From: Bacteroidales bacterium GP1
Lineage (GTDB): Bacteria; Bacteroidota; Bacteroidia; Bacteroidales; Muribaculaceae
Assembly (NCBI GenBank): GCA_001701105.1
Contig: DAAI01000013.1
Location: 76,364-102,032, forward strand
DNA length: 25,669 bases
Direction of reading: 5' to 3'
Shown here: piece by piece, positions 1 through 7,217 of the stretch
How the letters are laid out: every line of letters starts with the position of its first letter
Numbering within the stretch: position 1 is the stretch's first letter
Made by a program: the position numbers and the translations under genes
The notes under the pieces: generated by a model
Told to the model about the DNA's origin: nothing
Seen by the model: the letters and a program-made list of their open reading frames with translations, nothing else
Database searches by the model: none

Positions 1-61
1 CGCGCAGCCACGCTGAATGGAGTCAAGGTTCATGCAGATATAAGGTCAAATGGAGTGGTTA

Positions 62-1042
62 TCAGATGGAGAGACGGCGCAGTGTCGACACGAGTTCCGG
101 ATTTATCGGCTTGTCGTTCTTGATAGCCTTAGTGAAGGGGACATACACAATCTCGTCGTTCTTTACACCGATCATCACATTTCTCTGGTCGTCGAGCAGA
201 GCATCCACGGCAGCGGCCCCCATGCGCGAGGCGAGAATGCGGTCGTGAGCGGTGGGGGAGCCACCACGCTGGAGATGCCCCAGAATAGAGACGCGCACAT
301 CGTAGCCCGGATATTCTTCCTTCACGCGCTGCGCCAGCCCCATTGCTCCTCCGGTGATCGGGGATTCGGCCACAAGCACGATGGATGAATTCTTTGATTT
401 CCGGAATCCATTCTTGATGAGTTCTGAGAGCTGGTCGACTTGTGTTGAAATCTCGGGGATGATAGCGGCTTCGGCTCCTGCGGCAATGGCTCCATTGAGA
501 GCGAGGAATCCGGCATCGCGCCCCATTACTTCAATGAAGAACAGGCGCTCGTGGCTTGTAGCGGTGTCACGGATTTTGTCCACGCATTCCATGATTGTGT
601 TGAGCGCGGTGTCATAGCCGATGGTTGTATCCGTTCCGTAAAGGTCGTTGTCGATGGTGCCGGGAAGTCCGACGATAGGGATCTGATATTCATTGCCGAA
701 GATGCGCGCTCCGGTGAGGGAGCCGTCGCCGCCAATCACGACTAAGGAATCGATGCCCCGTCGCTTCATCACATCGTAGGCACACTGCCGTCCTTCAGGA
801 GTCTGAAATTCCTGGCATCGGGCCGTCTTGAGAATAGTGCCGCCGCGTTGGATAATGTTGGAAACGTTCTGGGTACTGAATTCTTCGATTTCATCGAAAA
901 TAAGGCCTTTGTAGCCACGATAAATACCAAAAACTTTAAAGCCGGCATAGATGGCCGAGCGTGTGACCGCGCGGATAGCTGCGTTCATACCCGGGGCATC
1001 GCCTCCGGAGGTGAGAATTCCTACTGACTGTATGTGGTTCAT
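62..1042 (-). CDS. pfkA: ATP-dependent 6-phosphofructokinase
   Basis: Phosphorylates fructose 6-phosphate to fructose 1,6-bisphosphate with ATP in glycolysis; cytoplasmic and normally tetrameric. The 326-residue length is usual for the bacterial family. Visible motifs are the N-terminal phosphate-binding loop TSGGDAPGMNAAIRA (11-25), GGDGS (104-108), PGTIDND (127-133, with the catalytic Asp131), and MGRDAGFLA (173-181). The glycine in GGDGS and the glycine in PGTIDND are the residues expected of ATP users; pyrophosphate-dependent relatives usually have Asp and Lys there. The start MNHIQSVGILTSGGD puts the first strand at the correct place, so no other start is needed. The gene is divergent from ribF; a promoter-like TACTTTTG lies about 43-50 bp upstream of its start. 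Its downstream side reaches the window edge with 61 bp in which I see nothing. Identification is secure from motifs; allosteric behaviour cannot be read from sequence. Confidence 0.97.
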   Translation of the reverse strand: MNHIQSVGILTSGGDAPGMNAAIRAVTRSAIYAGFKVFGIYRGYKGLIFDEIEEFSTQNVSNIIQRGGTILKTARCQEFQTPEGRQCAYDVMKRRGIDSLVVIGGDGSLTGARIFGNEYQIPIVGLPGTIDNDLYGTDTTIGYDTALNTIMECVDKIRDTATSHERLFFIEVMGRDAGFLALNGAIAAGAEAAIIPEISTQVDQLSELIKNGFRKSKNSSIVLVAESPITGGAMGLAQRVKEEYPGYDVRVSILGHLQRGGSPTAHDRILASRMGAAAVDALLDDQRNVMIGVKNDEIVYVPFTKAIKNDKPINPELVSTLRRLSI

Positions 1043-1084
1043 GCCTTAAATGGGGTTTTAGGGTTGACATTGTGATTTCTCTTA

Positions 1085-1092
1085 CAAAAGTA
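1085..1092 (-). promoter_or_regulatory. Candidate -7 promoter element for pfkA
   Basis: On the minus strand this reads TACTTTTG, matching the Bacteroidota TAnnTTTG -7 consensus, and would give a short leader of about 35 nt before pfkA. No clear TTTG is seen at the -33 spacing, so support is one element only. Confidence 0.4.
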
Positions 1093-1114
1093 ACAAAAAT
1101 TGCTGAAAAAGCAT

Positions 1115-1122
1115 TAAATTTG
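1115..1122 (+). promoter_or_regulatory. Candidate -7 promoter element for ribF operon
   Basis: Reads TAAATTTG followed by C, a perfect TAnnTTTG match, 68 bp upstream of the ribF ATG. The -33 box is not evident. It lies only 22 bp from the opposing pfkA element, so the two divergent promoters would share about 40 bp. Confidence 0.45.
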
Positions 1123-1190
1123 CAGATAGAACTTTCGAGAATGCGGTTAGAAACCGGATTGAAAGCGGATTGATAGAAAAATAGGGCGCC

Positions 1191-2111
1191 ATGCCGACGG
1201 AAATTATGGCTTCAGAAGAATCCAACGGGGTTAAAGCAGTGACGACGGGGACATTCGATGGTGTCCACCGCGGTCATCTTCTGCTGCTGGAGGCGTTGCG
1301 CAATGCATCGGCGATCAGGGATCTGAAGCCTGTGGCCATAACTTTCGACCGTCATCCCCTTGAGGTGGTAAAGCCGGAGGTCGCTCCGAAATTGATAATG
1401 TTGCCCGATCTGCGCGACTCTCTATTGCGAAAGGAGGGAATAGAGGTGATCCGGCTTGAATTCGACGAAGCCTTGATGCGGCTTTCCGTGGCGGAGTGGA
1501 TGGAGAAAATGCGGCATGAGATGCAAGCGCGGATGATCATGGTGGGCTATGACAATACTTTCGGGCGTGACGGACGCACCATGCAATATTCCGGCTATGA
1601 GGAAAAGGCGAATGCGGCAGGGTTGCTGCTCGCCGTGGCTCCCGAACTGCCGGGGGTAAGCTCCACAGGAGTCAGGGCCGCAATCGGTCGTGGGGATATA
1701 GAGGTTGCCAACGAAATGCTTGGACGTGAATGGAGTCTCCCGGGAAGAGTCGTGCCCGGCAGAAAAATAGGGCGCAAGATGGGTTTCCCGACAGCGAACC
1801 TTGAGCCCGACGGGAGGTTGATTCTTCCGGCTTCCGGAGTGTATGCCACCACTGCGTTGCTTCCCGACGGATCGAGATGGCCGGCAGTGACAAATGTGGG
1901 TGTGCGCCCTACATTCGGACCGGGCAGGATGGCAATAGAAACTCACATTCCCGGTTTCGAGGGGGATATTTATGACAAGCCCCTGGCGCTTGAATTTCGG
2001 AGCAGGATACGGGATGAGAAAAAATTCGACAATCCGGAGAGCCTGCGCCGCCGCATAGATGAAGATATTAAGACCGCCATCCATGGCGGAAGCTCAAATA
2101 TAAAGAGATGA
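1191..2111 (+). CDS. ribF: Bifunctional riboflavin kinase / FAD synthetase
   Basis: Makes FMN from riboflavin (C-terminal kinase) and FAD from FMN (N-terminal nucleotidyltransferase); cytoplasmic. The N-terminal domain shows the phosphate-binding motif TGTFDGVHRGH at about residues 19-29 and ITFDRHP about 20 residues later. The C-terminal flavokinase domain shows GRKIGRKMGFPTANL near residues 190-205, followed by SGVYAT and VTNVGVRPTFG. The length of 306 residues is normal. Two starts are possible, at 1191 and at 1206; the nucleotide-binding strand begins only at residue 14, so either would fold, and I keep the longer. The stop overlaps the upp start (ATGA at 2108-2111), implying translational coupling. 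A second riboflavin gene, ribH, lies 4 kb further on the same strand in another transcription unit. Confidence 0.95.
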   Translation: MPTEIMASEESNGVKAVTTGTFDGVHRGHLLLLEALRNASAIRDLKPVAITFDRHPLEVVKPEVAPKLIMLPDLRDSLLRKEGIEVIRLEFDEALMRLSVAEWMEKMRHEMQARMIMVGYDNTFGRDGRTMQYSGYEEKANAAGLLLAVAPELPGVSSTGVRAAIGRGDIEVANEMLGREWSLPGRVVPGRKIGRKMGFPTANLEPDGRLILPASGVYATTALLPDGSRWPAVTNVGVRPTFGPGRMAIETHIPGFEGDIYDKPLALEFRSRIRDEKKFDNPESLRRRIDEDIKTAIHGGSSNIKR

Positions 2112-2773
2112 AAGAGATAGAAGTAATCAACTTTGCCGATACCCCGAGCCTCGTGAGCCGATATATGCTCGAGCTGCGAAGCACGGACATTCAAGGCGAT
2201 CCGATGCGCTTCCGTGCGAATCTTGAGAGAATTGGCCAGATAATGAGCTATGAGATTTCAAAACGGCTGGATTATAAGGATACAGAGATCACAACTCCTC
2301 TTGGGAAATGTATATGCCAAGAGCCTGCGGATAAGGTGGTTCTCGCCACAATCCTCCGCGCCGGACTCCCTTTTCATCATGGCTTCCTAAGCTATTACGA
2401 CCACGCGGAGAATGCTTTTGTAAGCGCCTACCGGAGATACAAAGAGAAGGGAGATTCATTCGATGTGCTTGTGGAATATCTGGCATCTCCGGATCTTAAC
2501 GGAAAGACACTTCTGATAGTAGATCCTATGCTTGCCACCGGGAGCTCAATGGAATTGGCCTACCGGGCCCTTCTCTCGAAAGGAGAGCCGGCCCGGATTC
2601 ATGTGGCCTCGGTGATAGCGTCGCGACAGAGCGTGGAGTATGTAAAGAATCATTTCCCCGCGGATAAGACAACGTTATGGTGCGGCGCGATAGATGATGA
2701 GGTAAATTCACATTCGTATATCGTGCCAGGTCTCGGCGATGCCGGCGACCTCGCCTACGGAGTGAAGGAATAA
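2108..2773 (+). CDS. upp: Uracil phosphoribosyltransferase
   Basis: Salvages uracil by converting it with PRPP to UMP. The 221-residue protein has the PRPP-binding loop LLIVDPMLATGSSM at about residues 137-150, preceded by the strand ATILRAGLP (residues 81-89), and ends with the uracil-recognition segment YIVPGLGDAGDLAYG that is characteristic of Upp rather than of other phosphoribosyltransferases. It begins inside the ribF stop codon and ends 13 bp before recF, so ribF, upp, recF and the DUF721 gene look like one transcript. I see no functional link between salvage and flavin or recombination genes beyond shared housekeeping use. Confidence 0.93.
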   Translation: MKEIEVINFADTPSLVSRYMLELRSTDIQGDPMRFRANLERIGQIMSYEISKRLDYKDTEITTPLGKCICQEPADKVVLATILRAGLPFHHGFLSYYDHAENAFVSAYRRYKEKGDSFDVLVEYLASPDLNGKTLLIVDPMLATGSSMELAYRALLSKGEPARIHVASVIASRQSVEYVKNHFPADKTTLWCGAIDDEVNSHSYIVPGLGDAGDLAYGVKE

Positions 2774-2786
2774 TCAAGGCAACGCC

Positions 2787-3884
2787 ATGAAGATAGAGAA
2801 GATAGAGATATTGGATTTCAAGAATATAGGCGATGCGAAGCTGGCATTTTGCCCGGGAGTGAATTGCCTTGTCGGAAAGAACGGCATGGGTAAAAGCAAC
2901 CTTCTTGAGGCTATCTATTTTCTCAGCATGGCGCGTCCCATGCAGTCGATTCCGGAGTCATGCCTTATGCGGCATGGCAGCGACCGGCTCCTTGTCAAAG
3001 GGGTGTATACCGGCGATTCCGGCGCAATGGAGGAAGTGAGCGTCGGGATCGTAAAAGGCAAAGGGAAACGAGTTCATCGTAACGGCAAAGAATATCCACG
3101 ACTGTCGGAACATATCGGACGATTCCCTATAGTGGCCGCCACGCCGGCCGATTCACTCCTCGTTACGGAGAGTGGAGAAGTGCGGCGGCGGTTGATGGAC
3201 ATGGTTATTTCCCAGACTGAAGGGGGCTATCTGAGTCAGGTGATACGTTATAACAAAGCCCTCGACAGTCGAAACCGGATGTTGCGTTCCGGTATCCGCG
3301 ACAAGCTCCTCTATGAATCCGTCGAAAAGGTGATGGAGGAAAGCGCCAAAGACATCCAATCGGCCAGGGCGACCTGGACCGCAGCGGTCGAACCGGTGTT
3401 GCAGAAGCATTATGCCGTGGTCTCAGGCAATGCGGAGGAAGTGACCCTGACCTATGAATCCGCGCTGACATCCACGGATTTCGAGCAGCTCCTCGAGCAA
3501 TCACGTCAGCGCGATACGCAGCTCGGCTTTACCACCGTCGGGATTCACCGCGATGATCTGGGAATCAATATGAACGGACGCCCATTGAAGCGGGTGGGAA
3601 GTCAAGGGCAGATAAAATCATTTGTGATAGCCCTTCGTCTGGCAATCTATGATCATATCCGGCAGCATTCCGGACGCACGCCGATATTGCTGCTGGATGA
3701 TATTTTCGATAAACTGGACTCTGAGCGCGTAACTCACATCATGGAGGCCGTGAGCGGAGGCGACAATTTCGGCCAGATATTCATTACTGACACGAACCGT
3801 GAACACCTTGACGAGACGATCGCCGGCCTTAAAGGGGATAGCCGCCTTTTCAGCGTAGAAAAGGGTGAATTTTCGCTCATATAG
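2787..3884 (+). CDS. recF: DNA replication and repair protein RecF
   Basis: SMC-like ATPase that, with RecO and RecR, helps load RecA at single-strand gaps and stalled forks. The 365-residue length fits. Walker A is GKNGMGKS (30-37), the ABC signature is GSQGQIKS (271-278), and Walker B with its flanking residues is LLLDDIFDKLD (301-311). RecF normally carries SQGQQR at the signature; the variant SQGQIK here keeps the Ser-Gln-Gly core. An EVRRRLMDMV helix (131-140) typical of the RecF lobe is also present. The start ATG gives the family-typical opening MKIEKIEILDFKNI. In many bacteria recF lies beside dnaN and gyrB; here its neighbour is a DUF721 gene 14 bp downstream, a pairing commonly found in Bacteroidota. 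Confidence 0.96.
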   Translation: MKIEKIEILDFKNIGDAKLAFCPGVNCLVGKNGMGKSNLLEAIYFLSMARPMQSIPESCLMRHGSDRLLVKGVYTGDSGAMEEVSVGIVKGKGKRVHRNGKEYPRLSEHIGRFPIVAATPADSLLVTESGEVRRRLMDMVISQTEGGYLSQVIRYNKALDSRNRMLRSGIRDKLLYESVEKVMEESAKDIQSARATWTAAVEPVLQKHYAVVSGNAEEVTLTYESALTSTDFEQLLEQSRQRDTQLGFTTVGIHRDDLGINMNGRPLKRVGSQGQIKSFVIALRLAIYDHIRQHSGRTPILLLDDIFDKLDSERVTHIMEAVSGGDNFGQIFITDTNREHLDETIAGLKGDSRLFSVEKGEFSLI

Positions 3885-3898
3885 TACAGACGTGGAAG

Positions 3899-4192
3899 AT
3901 GAAAAGGATAGAGGCTGAGAGCGTGGGAGATGTGTTGCGCAGGGCCATCGAGAGCGACAATCTGCAAGAACGACTGCTCGCAGTAAGAGCCGAGGCACTA
4001 TGGCCCAGAATTGTGGGTGAGGAGATCGCGGGGCGCACGGGAAAAGCAGTTGTAAATAAAGGAGTCATGACAGTATGCGTTCGTGCGGCGTCGCTCCGGC
4101 ACGACCTTACGATGAGCCGCTCGTCGATTATCCGCATCATCAACGACACGCTCGGCTCTGATGTGGTGCGTGAAATCCGCTTTATAGGATAG
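3899..4192 (+). CDS. DUF721 / DciA-like protein
   Basis: A 97-residue protein with the DUF721 pattern: an N-terminal helix ending in VLRRAIES, then LWPRIVGEEIAGRT (about residues 39-52), then a strand-rich half with MTVCVRAASLRHDLTMSR and a C-terminal VREIRFIG. DUF721 includes DciA, the ancestral loader of the replicative helicase DnaB, in which the Trp-containing helix contacts the helicase or DNA. Location directly after recF (14 bp gap) agrees with a replication or recombination role. This copy consists only of the core domain, with no long extension. DciA function is inferred from the family; the sequence by itself shows only the domain. Confidence 0.85.
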   Translation: MKRIEAESVGDVLRRAIESDNLQERLLAVRAEALWPRIVGEEIAGRTGKAVVNKGVMTVCVRAASLRHDLTMSRSSIIRIINDTLGSDVVREIRFIG

Positions 4193-4372
4193 CCTGCGGA
4201 CTATCTAAACGAGATAATATAATATGAATACCTTCCCCTTCGCTGTTCATTCCAATCCAAGATAATGAAATTGCATTCGGCTGTAATACTTTCGCCGACA
4301 CCGCTGAAAAACTTCTCGTGCAGGTGAGAGCAGATCTGAGCTTATTCCGGCGATCCGGGAGCAATGCGGGCG

Positions 4373-4404
4373 CAGCAGGCAACTGACCTTTACGCTGTTT
4401 TTTT
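4373..4404 (+). terminator. Probable intrinsic terminator after recF-DUF721 unit
   Basis: A stem formed by CAGC with GCTG, extended by AGG with CCT (with a 4 nt bulge), is followed at once by seven T residues (4398-4404). The stem is weak, and the site lies 180 bp beyond the DUF721 stop, but the T-run and position between two transcription units support the call. Confidence 0.45.
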
Positions 4405-4435
4405 ATTCTGCCGGGAAAATCTCAGAATTTTTAGT

Positions 4436-4443
4436 TATATTTG
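4436..4443 (+). promoter_or_regulatory. Candidate -7 promoter element for thioesterase gene
   Basis: Reads TATATTTG then C, a full match to TAnnTTTG. No clear -33 TTTG is visible. It would give a leader of about 150 nt. Confidence 0.42.
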
Positions 4444-4496
4444 CAAATAGAATAGCATATAAATAACCCGAATAATACCTAATTTTTTAGTCTTTA

Positions 4497-4516
4497 GATA
4501 TTGACGATTCAATATC
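4497..4516 (+). repeat. Perfect 7 bp inverted repeat in thioesterase leader
   Basis: GATATTG and CAATATC enclose a 6 nt loop. The repeat is about 90 bp upstream of the start codon, inside the predicted leader. It could be an RNA hairpin or the operator of a dimeric repressor; nothing nearby chooses between them. Confidence 0.45.
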
Positions 4517-4601
4517 GTGGGAGTGAAGATGGAGGGTGTTTTGGATTGGAATGGTATGTAATTGCGAATAAGCTATAAAGGTAATAAAATATCCTACAGA
4601 T

Positions 4602-5048
4602 ATGCGATATGAAGATCTGCCGCCATTAAAGGCGTTTCACCATATCGTGCCGGTGGAGGTACGGTTTAACGACATCGACATACTGGGTCATGTCAACAAT
4701 ACGGTGTATTTTTCTTTTTATGACACGGGCAAGGCATGGTATTTTCATGATATAGTGGATTGGGAAATCAACTGGCGCACGGTAGAGACCGTGATAGCCA
4801 ATATAGAATGCAGTTATTTCGCTCCATTATTTTTCGGAGTTGATTTTGTGGTAGGGACTCGCTGCGAGGAAATTGGCGACAGGAGTTTCCGGCTCCTACA
4901 GGTGATAGCCGAGAAAGAGAGCGGGATAATAAAATCAGCCTGCCAGACAGTGATGGTGAGCTTCGATCCGGCGAGTCAGAAATCCATTCCGATGCCACTC
5001 CGCTGGCGCCGGGCGCTTGAGCGCTCGCTGGCACATAATGCCGACTGA
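4602..5048 (+). CDS. Acyl-CoA thioesterase, hotdog (4HBT) family
   Basis: A 148-residue single-hotdog protein. The signature VRFNDIDILGHVNNTVYFSF (residues 20-39) carries the D-x-D-x-x-GHVNN pattern of the YbgC/FadM-like branch, with Asp24 as the likely catalytic acid. The remaining strands (for example IECSYFAPLFFGVDFVVGTR) fit the fold. Relatives hydrolyse acyl-CoA or acyl-ACP thioesters in fatty-acid turnover; the substrate cannot be told from sequence. It stands alone, with a 409 bp upstream gap and 86 bp before the next gene, and has no neighbour that would suggest a pathway. The ATG at 4602 places the first strand correctly and no earlier in-frame ATG is needed. Confidence 0.88.
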   Translation: MRYEDLPPLKAFHHIVPVEVRFNDIDILGHVNNTVYFSFYDTGKAWYFHDIVDWEINWRTVETVIANIECSYFAPLFFGVDFVVGTRCEEIGDRSFRLLQVIAEKESGIIKSACQTVMVSFDPASQKSIPMPLRWRRALERSLAHNAD

Positions 5049-5100
5049 TTGCCTCAAAGATGAACAGCATAGGCCCGGATAGCGTTATAAAGATACGATA

Positions 5101-5125
5101 GCCCGATCCAATCCGGATAGCGGGC
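5101..5125 (+). repeat. Hairpin just before TPR gene start
   Basis: GCCCGATCC pairs with GGAT and CGGGC around a 5 nt loop and a 2 nt bulge. It ends 9 nt before the ATG at 5135 and lacks a following T-run, so it is more likely to act on translation or message stability than to terminate. The 10-mer CCGGATAGCG also occurs twice as a direct repeat (5075-5084 and 5113-5122). Confidence 0.4.
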
Positions 5126-5134
5126 GTGATTAGT

Positions 5135-6061
5135 ATGAATATAAAAAAACTACAGGATATGAGTCTGATGGATTATACACCCGATAAGGATGGGATGAAA
5201 AAAACGAGTGCGGCCGATGCAGCGGTTATAAAGGAGGCACTCGCCATACGCGAGCAGGCCAATCGGGCCATGGCAGAGGAAAATTATGAGGAGGCCAAGC
5301 TGAAAGAGGTCGAGGCTCTGCGCAAGCTCCGCGAGGTGAAAGATTATACCGGCGTTGAGATGCGAGCCCTTGTGATAGTGCTTCTTTTCGATCTGGCCGA
5401 AGTGCATTTCGCGCTTAAGGATTATAAACAGAGCAAGAAAGAGCTGGAGCTGATATTCAAACTCCTTGAATCGCTTGTAAAGGAGGATGGAGAGCGTTTC
5501 GGGCCATATCATGTGCTTGCCATGGAACTCTCCACACGAATCCTCCGCTCGCGCAAGAAGACTCTGGAATTGCTGGCCAAGCAGCAACTTCACACGGGGA
5601 TGCTTTACGAAAAGGTGAACGCCGGGGTGGCAGCGGCTACCGACAAGCTTGTTGACTCGCTTCGCAAAGGCGCGGAGATGCTTGCCTCCACAGGTGATTA
5701 TAACGGTGCTATAAAATTCTATATGGAGGCGATAAAGCTCTCGAGGAAACGCACCGGCAGGGTGACACGCCGGGATGTGGCGATGACCGTAGAGATGGCC
5801 CGCCTGATGATGAAAAACCGTCGTCAGAGCGAGCGCGCCCATCGTCTGCTTACCGCAGTGCTACCGCACGCCGTAAGCCTTGAGGTGCTTGAACTCGAAC
5901 AAGATATCCTCAATCTTATCAAGCAGATTGACGACGACCTGATGCATGAACCGATGTGGCGGACATTCCTTGAAAAAATCACGCGCCGTAAAGCCGCAAA
6001 GGGTAATGATGAAGGTGAAATCGACGATGCAGGCGAAGTTGCCGATACTGAAAAGGAATAA
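5135..6061 (+). CDS. TPR-like helical repeat protein, cytoplasmic
   Basis: About 308 residues of almost continuous alpha-helix, rich in Lys and Glu, with no signal peptide or membrane segment. Helix pairs resembling tetratricopeptide repeats include IREQANRAMAEENYEEAKLK, LAEVHFALKDYKQSKKELEL and AEMLASTGDYNGAIKFYMEA, the last two with the small-residue and aromatic spacing of TPR units. A charged, acidic tail (EGEIDDAGEVADTEKE) ends the protein. A GTG codon at 5126 would add three residues, but it abuts the upstream hairpin, so the ATG at 5135 is preferred. The gene ends 3 bp before ribH, a neighbour pair that I recall as frequent in Bacteroidota. TPR proteins scaffold other proteins; no partner is evident. 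Confidence 0.8.
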   Translation: MNIKKLQDMSLMDYTPDKDGMKKTSAADAAVIKEALAIREQANRAMAEENYEEAKLKEVEALRKLREVKDYTGVEMRALVIVLLFDLAEVHFALKDYKQSKKELELIFKLLESLVKEDGERFGPYHVLAMELSTRILRSRKKTLELLAKQQLHTGMLYEKVNAGVAAATDKLVDSLRKGAEMLASTGDYNGAIKFYMEAIKLSRKRTGRVTRRDVAMTVEMARLMMKNRRQSERAHRLLTAVLPHAVSLEVLELEQDILNLIKQIDDDLMHEPMWRTFLEKITRRKAAKGNDEGEIDDAGEVADTEKE

Positions 6062-6064
6062 CCG

Positions 6065-6589
6065 ATGAGCAGCATTTTGAACACCAACGGGACGGAGCTT
6101 GAGGTTCCTGCCCTAATTGACGTAAATAAATTCCGGTGTGCCATATTTACCGCGGAATGGAACACTGACGTGACCCACGCATTACGCGACGGAGCTATCG
6201 ATACGCTTCATAAGGCCGGAGTCGATGACAGTCATATATTCCGCTATTCCGTTCCGGGTACAGTCGAGCTTGTCAACGCTGCAGCCATGGCCATGAAGCA
6301 CATGCCGGATTTGAAAGCCATAATTATAATCGGTTGCGTGATCCGTGGCGATACCCCGCATTTTGATTATGTATGCAAGATTGTGGCCGATGGCACAGCC
6401 TCATTGAATGCAAAGGGTGATGCCCCGGTGATTTTCGGCGTCTTGACAACAGAAAATCTCCGGCAGGCTCAGGAGCGTGCCGGAGGAAAATTGGGCAATA
6501 AGGGAGCCGAAGCCGCAGTGGCAGCCATCGAAATGGCGAATCTGCATACACAGGCAGCCGGTCTCCGCTATGTAAGTTTCAGGGATTAG
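6065..6589 (+). CDS. ribH: 6,7-dimethyl-8-ribityllumazine synthase
   Basis: Condenses 5-amino-6-ribitylamino-uracil with 3,4-dihydroxy-2-butanone 4-phosphate, the next-to-last step of riboflavin synthesis; family members form 60-mer or pentameric shells. Motifs seen: AEWN (30-33) supplies the aromatic residue stacked on the substrate, PGTVELV (64-70) matches the usual PGxxE(I/L)P turn, and VIRGDTPHFDYV (92-103) contains the phosphate-binding Gly-Asp-Thr and the catalytic His99. The length of 174 is slightly above 150-160 because of an N-terminal extension. It follows the TPR gene by 3 bp. Its TAG stop overlaps the TAA stop of the opposing slyD gene by two shared bases, so the two coding regions overlap by 4 bp. 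Confidence 0.96.
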   Translation: MSSILNTNGTELEVPALIDVNKFRCAIFTAEWNTDVTHALRDGAIDTLHKAGVDDSHIFRYSVPGTVELVNAAAMAMKHMPDLKAIIIIGCVIRGDTPHFDYVCKIVADGTASLNAKGDAPVIFGVLTTENLRQAQERAGGKLGNKGAEAAVAAIEMANLHTQAAGLRYVSFRD

Positions 6590-7164
6590 CACCCGCCGCA
6601 ACAGGAATCCTTCCCGGAGGAGCAGCACGACTCATCATCGGATGAGCCACACCCGCAGCATCCGCCGGAGCAGCCTCCGCATGCGCTCGCGGGATGAAGC
6701 TCTTCTTCAGAGGCGGGGCGTACATTCACTATCTCTCCTTCATATTTCACTGTCTTGCCGGCGAAAGGATGGTTGAAATCCATTTTGATCTTGTCTCCGA
6801 TCTCAAGGACGCGGCCATTTATGCGATAACCCTCGGCTGTCATCATCGGCAGCAGGGCATCCACCTTTACTTCCTCGGCAAGTTCGCCGTCACGCTCAAA
6901 AATCGAGCGGTCGAGCTCAATGATATTGTCGTCCTGACGATCGCCGAAAGCGGCCGCCGGCGGCAATTCAATCTCAAATTTATCTCCGGCTCCAAGACCT
7001 TCCATTACGGCGGCGAGTCCGGGAACCACTTCATTCGATACTCCGAATACCATCTCATCCGGCTTCTCCTTCGGAGCCGTGAACAATACTTGGCCGGTGG
7101 CGGCATCTTTCAAGGTATAGGCATATTCCACGAACATGCCAGGTTCAACTTTATTCATATTCAA
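6586..7164 (-). CDS. slyD: SlyD-type FKBP peptidyl-prolyl isomerase with Cys-rich tail
   Basis: Prolyl isomerase and chaperone, cytoplasmic, that in other bacteria also handles nickel. The split FKBP domain covers about residues 5-70 and 115-155, with the insert-in-flap chaperone domain between (about 73-125) and the SlyD signature MDFNHPFAGKTVKYEGEIVNV (about 128-148). FGDRQDD marks the start of the insert. The tail after residue 157 holds ten cysteines in 32 residues as CGGC, CCGC, CC and CCGGC groups, almost without histidine, unlike the mixed His/Cys tail of E. coli SlyD. That suggests soft-metal binding. The gene is last in a minus-strand series and meets ribH tail to tail. No promoter element was seen in the 53 bp upstream, so it probably shares the transcript above it. 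Confidence 0.92.
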   Translation of the reverse strand: MNMNKVEPGMFVEYAYTLKDAATGQVLFTAPKEKPDEMVFGVSNEVVPGLAAVMEGLGAGDKFEIELPPAAAFGDRQDDNIIELDRSIFERDGELAEEVKVDALLPMMTAEGYRINGRVLEIGDKIKMDFNHPFAGKTVKYEGEIVNVRPASEEELHPASACGGCSGGCCGCGSSDDESCCSSGKDSCCGGC

Positions 7165-7217
7165 TACTATTTTTATTTGCGAATGGGAGCCTAAAGGATT
7201 TGTAGGTGCTGATGAAC

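Larger units (their letters stand above)
4193..4601. other. 409 bp intergenic region
   Basis: Separates the recF unit from the thioesterase gene. No coding region is supported; the one open minus-strand frame shows no recognisable family. It contains a probable terminator near 4373-4404, a TAnnTTTG element at 4436-4443, and a 7 bp perfect inverted repeat at 4497-4516 in what would be a 150 nt leader of the thioesterase gene. Confidence 0.6.

Noticed and set aside
1422..2084. 220-residue minus-strand frame opposite ribF
   Set aside because: Low-complexity His/Pro/Arg-rich translation typical of a shadow frame; ribF on the plus strand explains the region.
4182..4382. 66-residue minus-strand frame in the gap after the DUF721 gene
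   Set aside because: No family, overlaps the DUF721 end, no promoter and no downstream partner.
5150..5842. 230-residue minus-strand frame opposite the TPR gene
   Set aside because: Shadow of a Lys/Glu-rich helical gene; composition (Leu, His, Ile runs) reflects the complement, not a membrane protein.
6628..6645. Perfect 6 bp inverted repeat CTCATC/GATGAG in the slyD tail, considered as a terminator for ribH
   Set aside because: Lies in coding sequence with no T-run on either strand; probably a codon-level coincidence.
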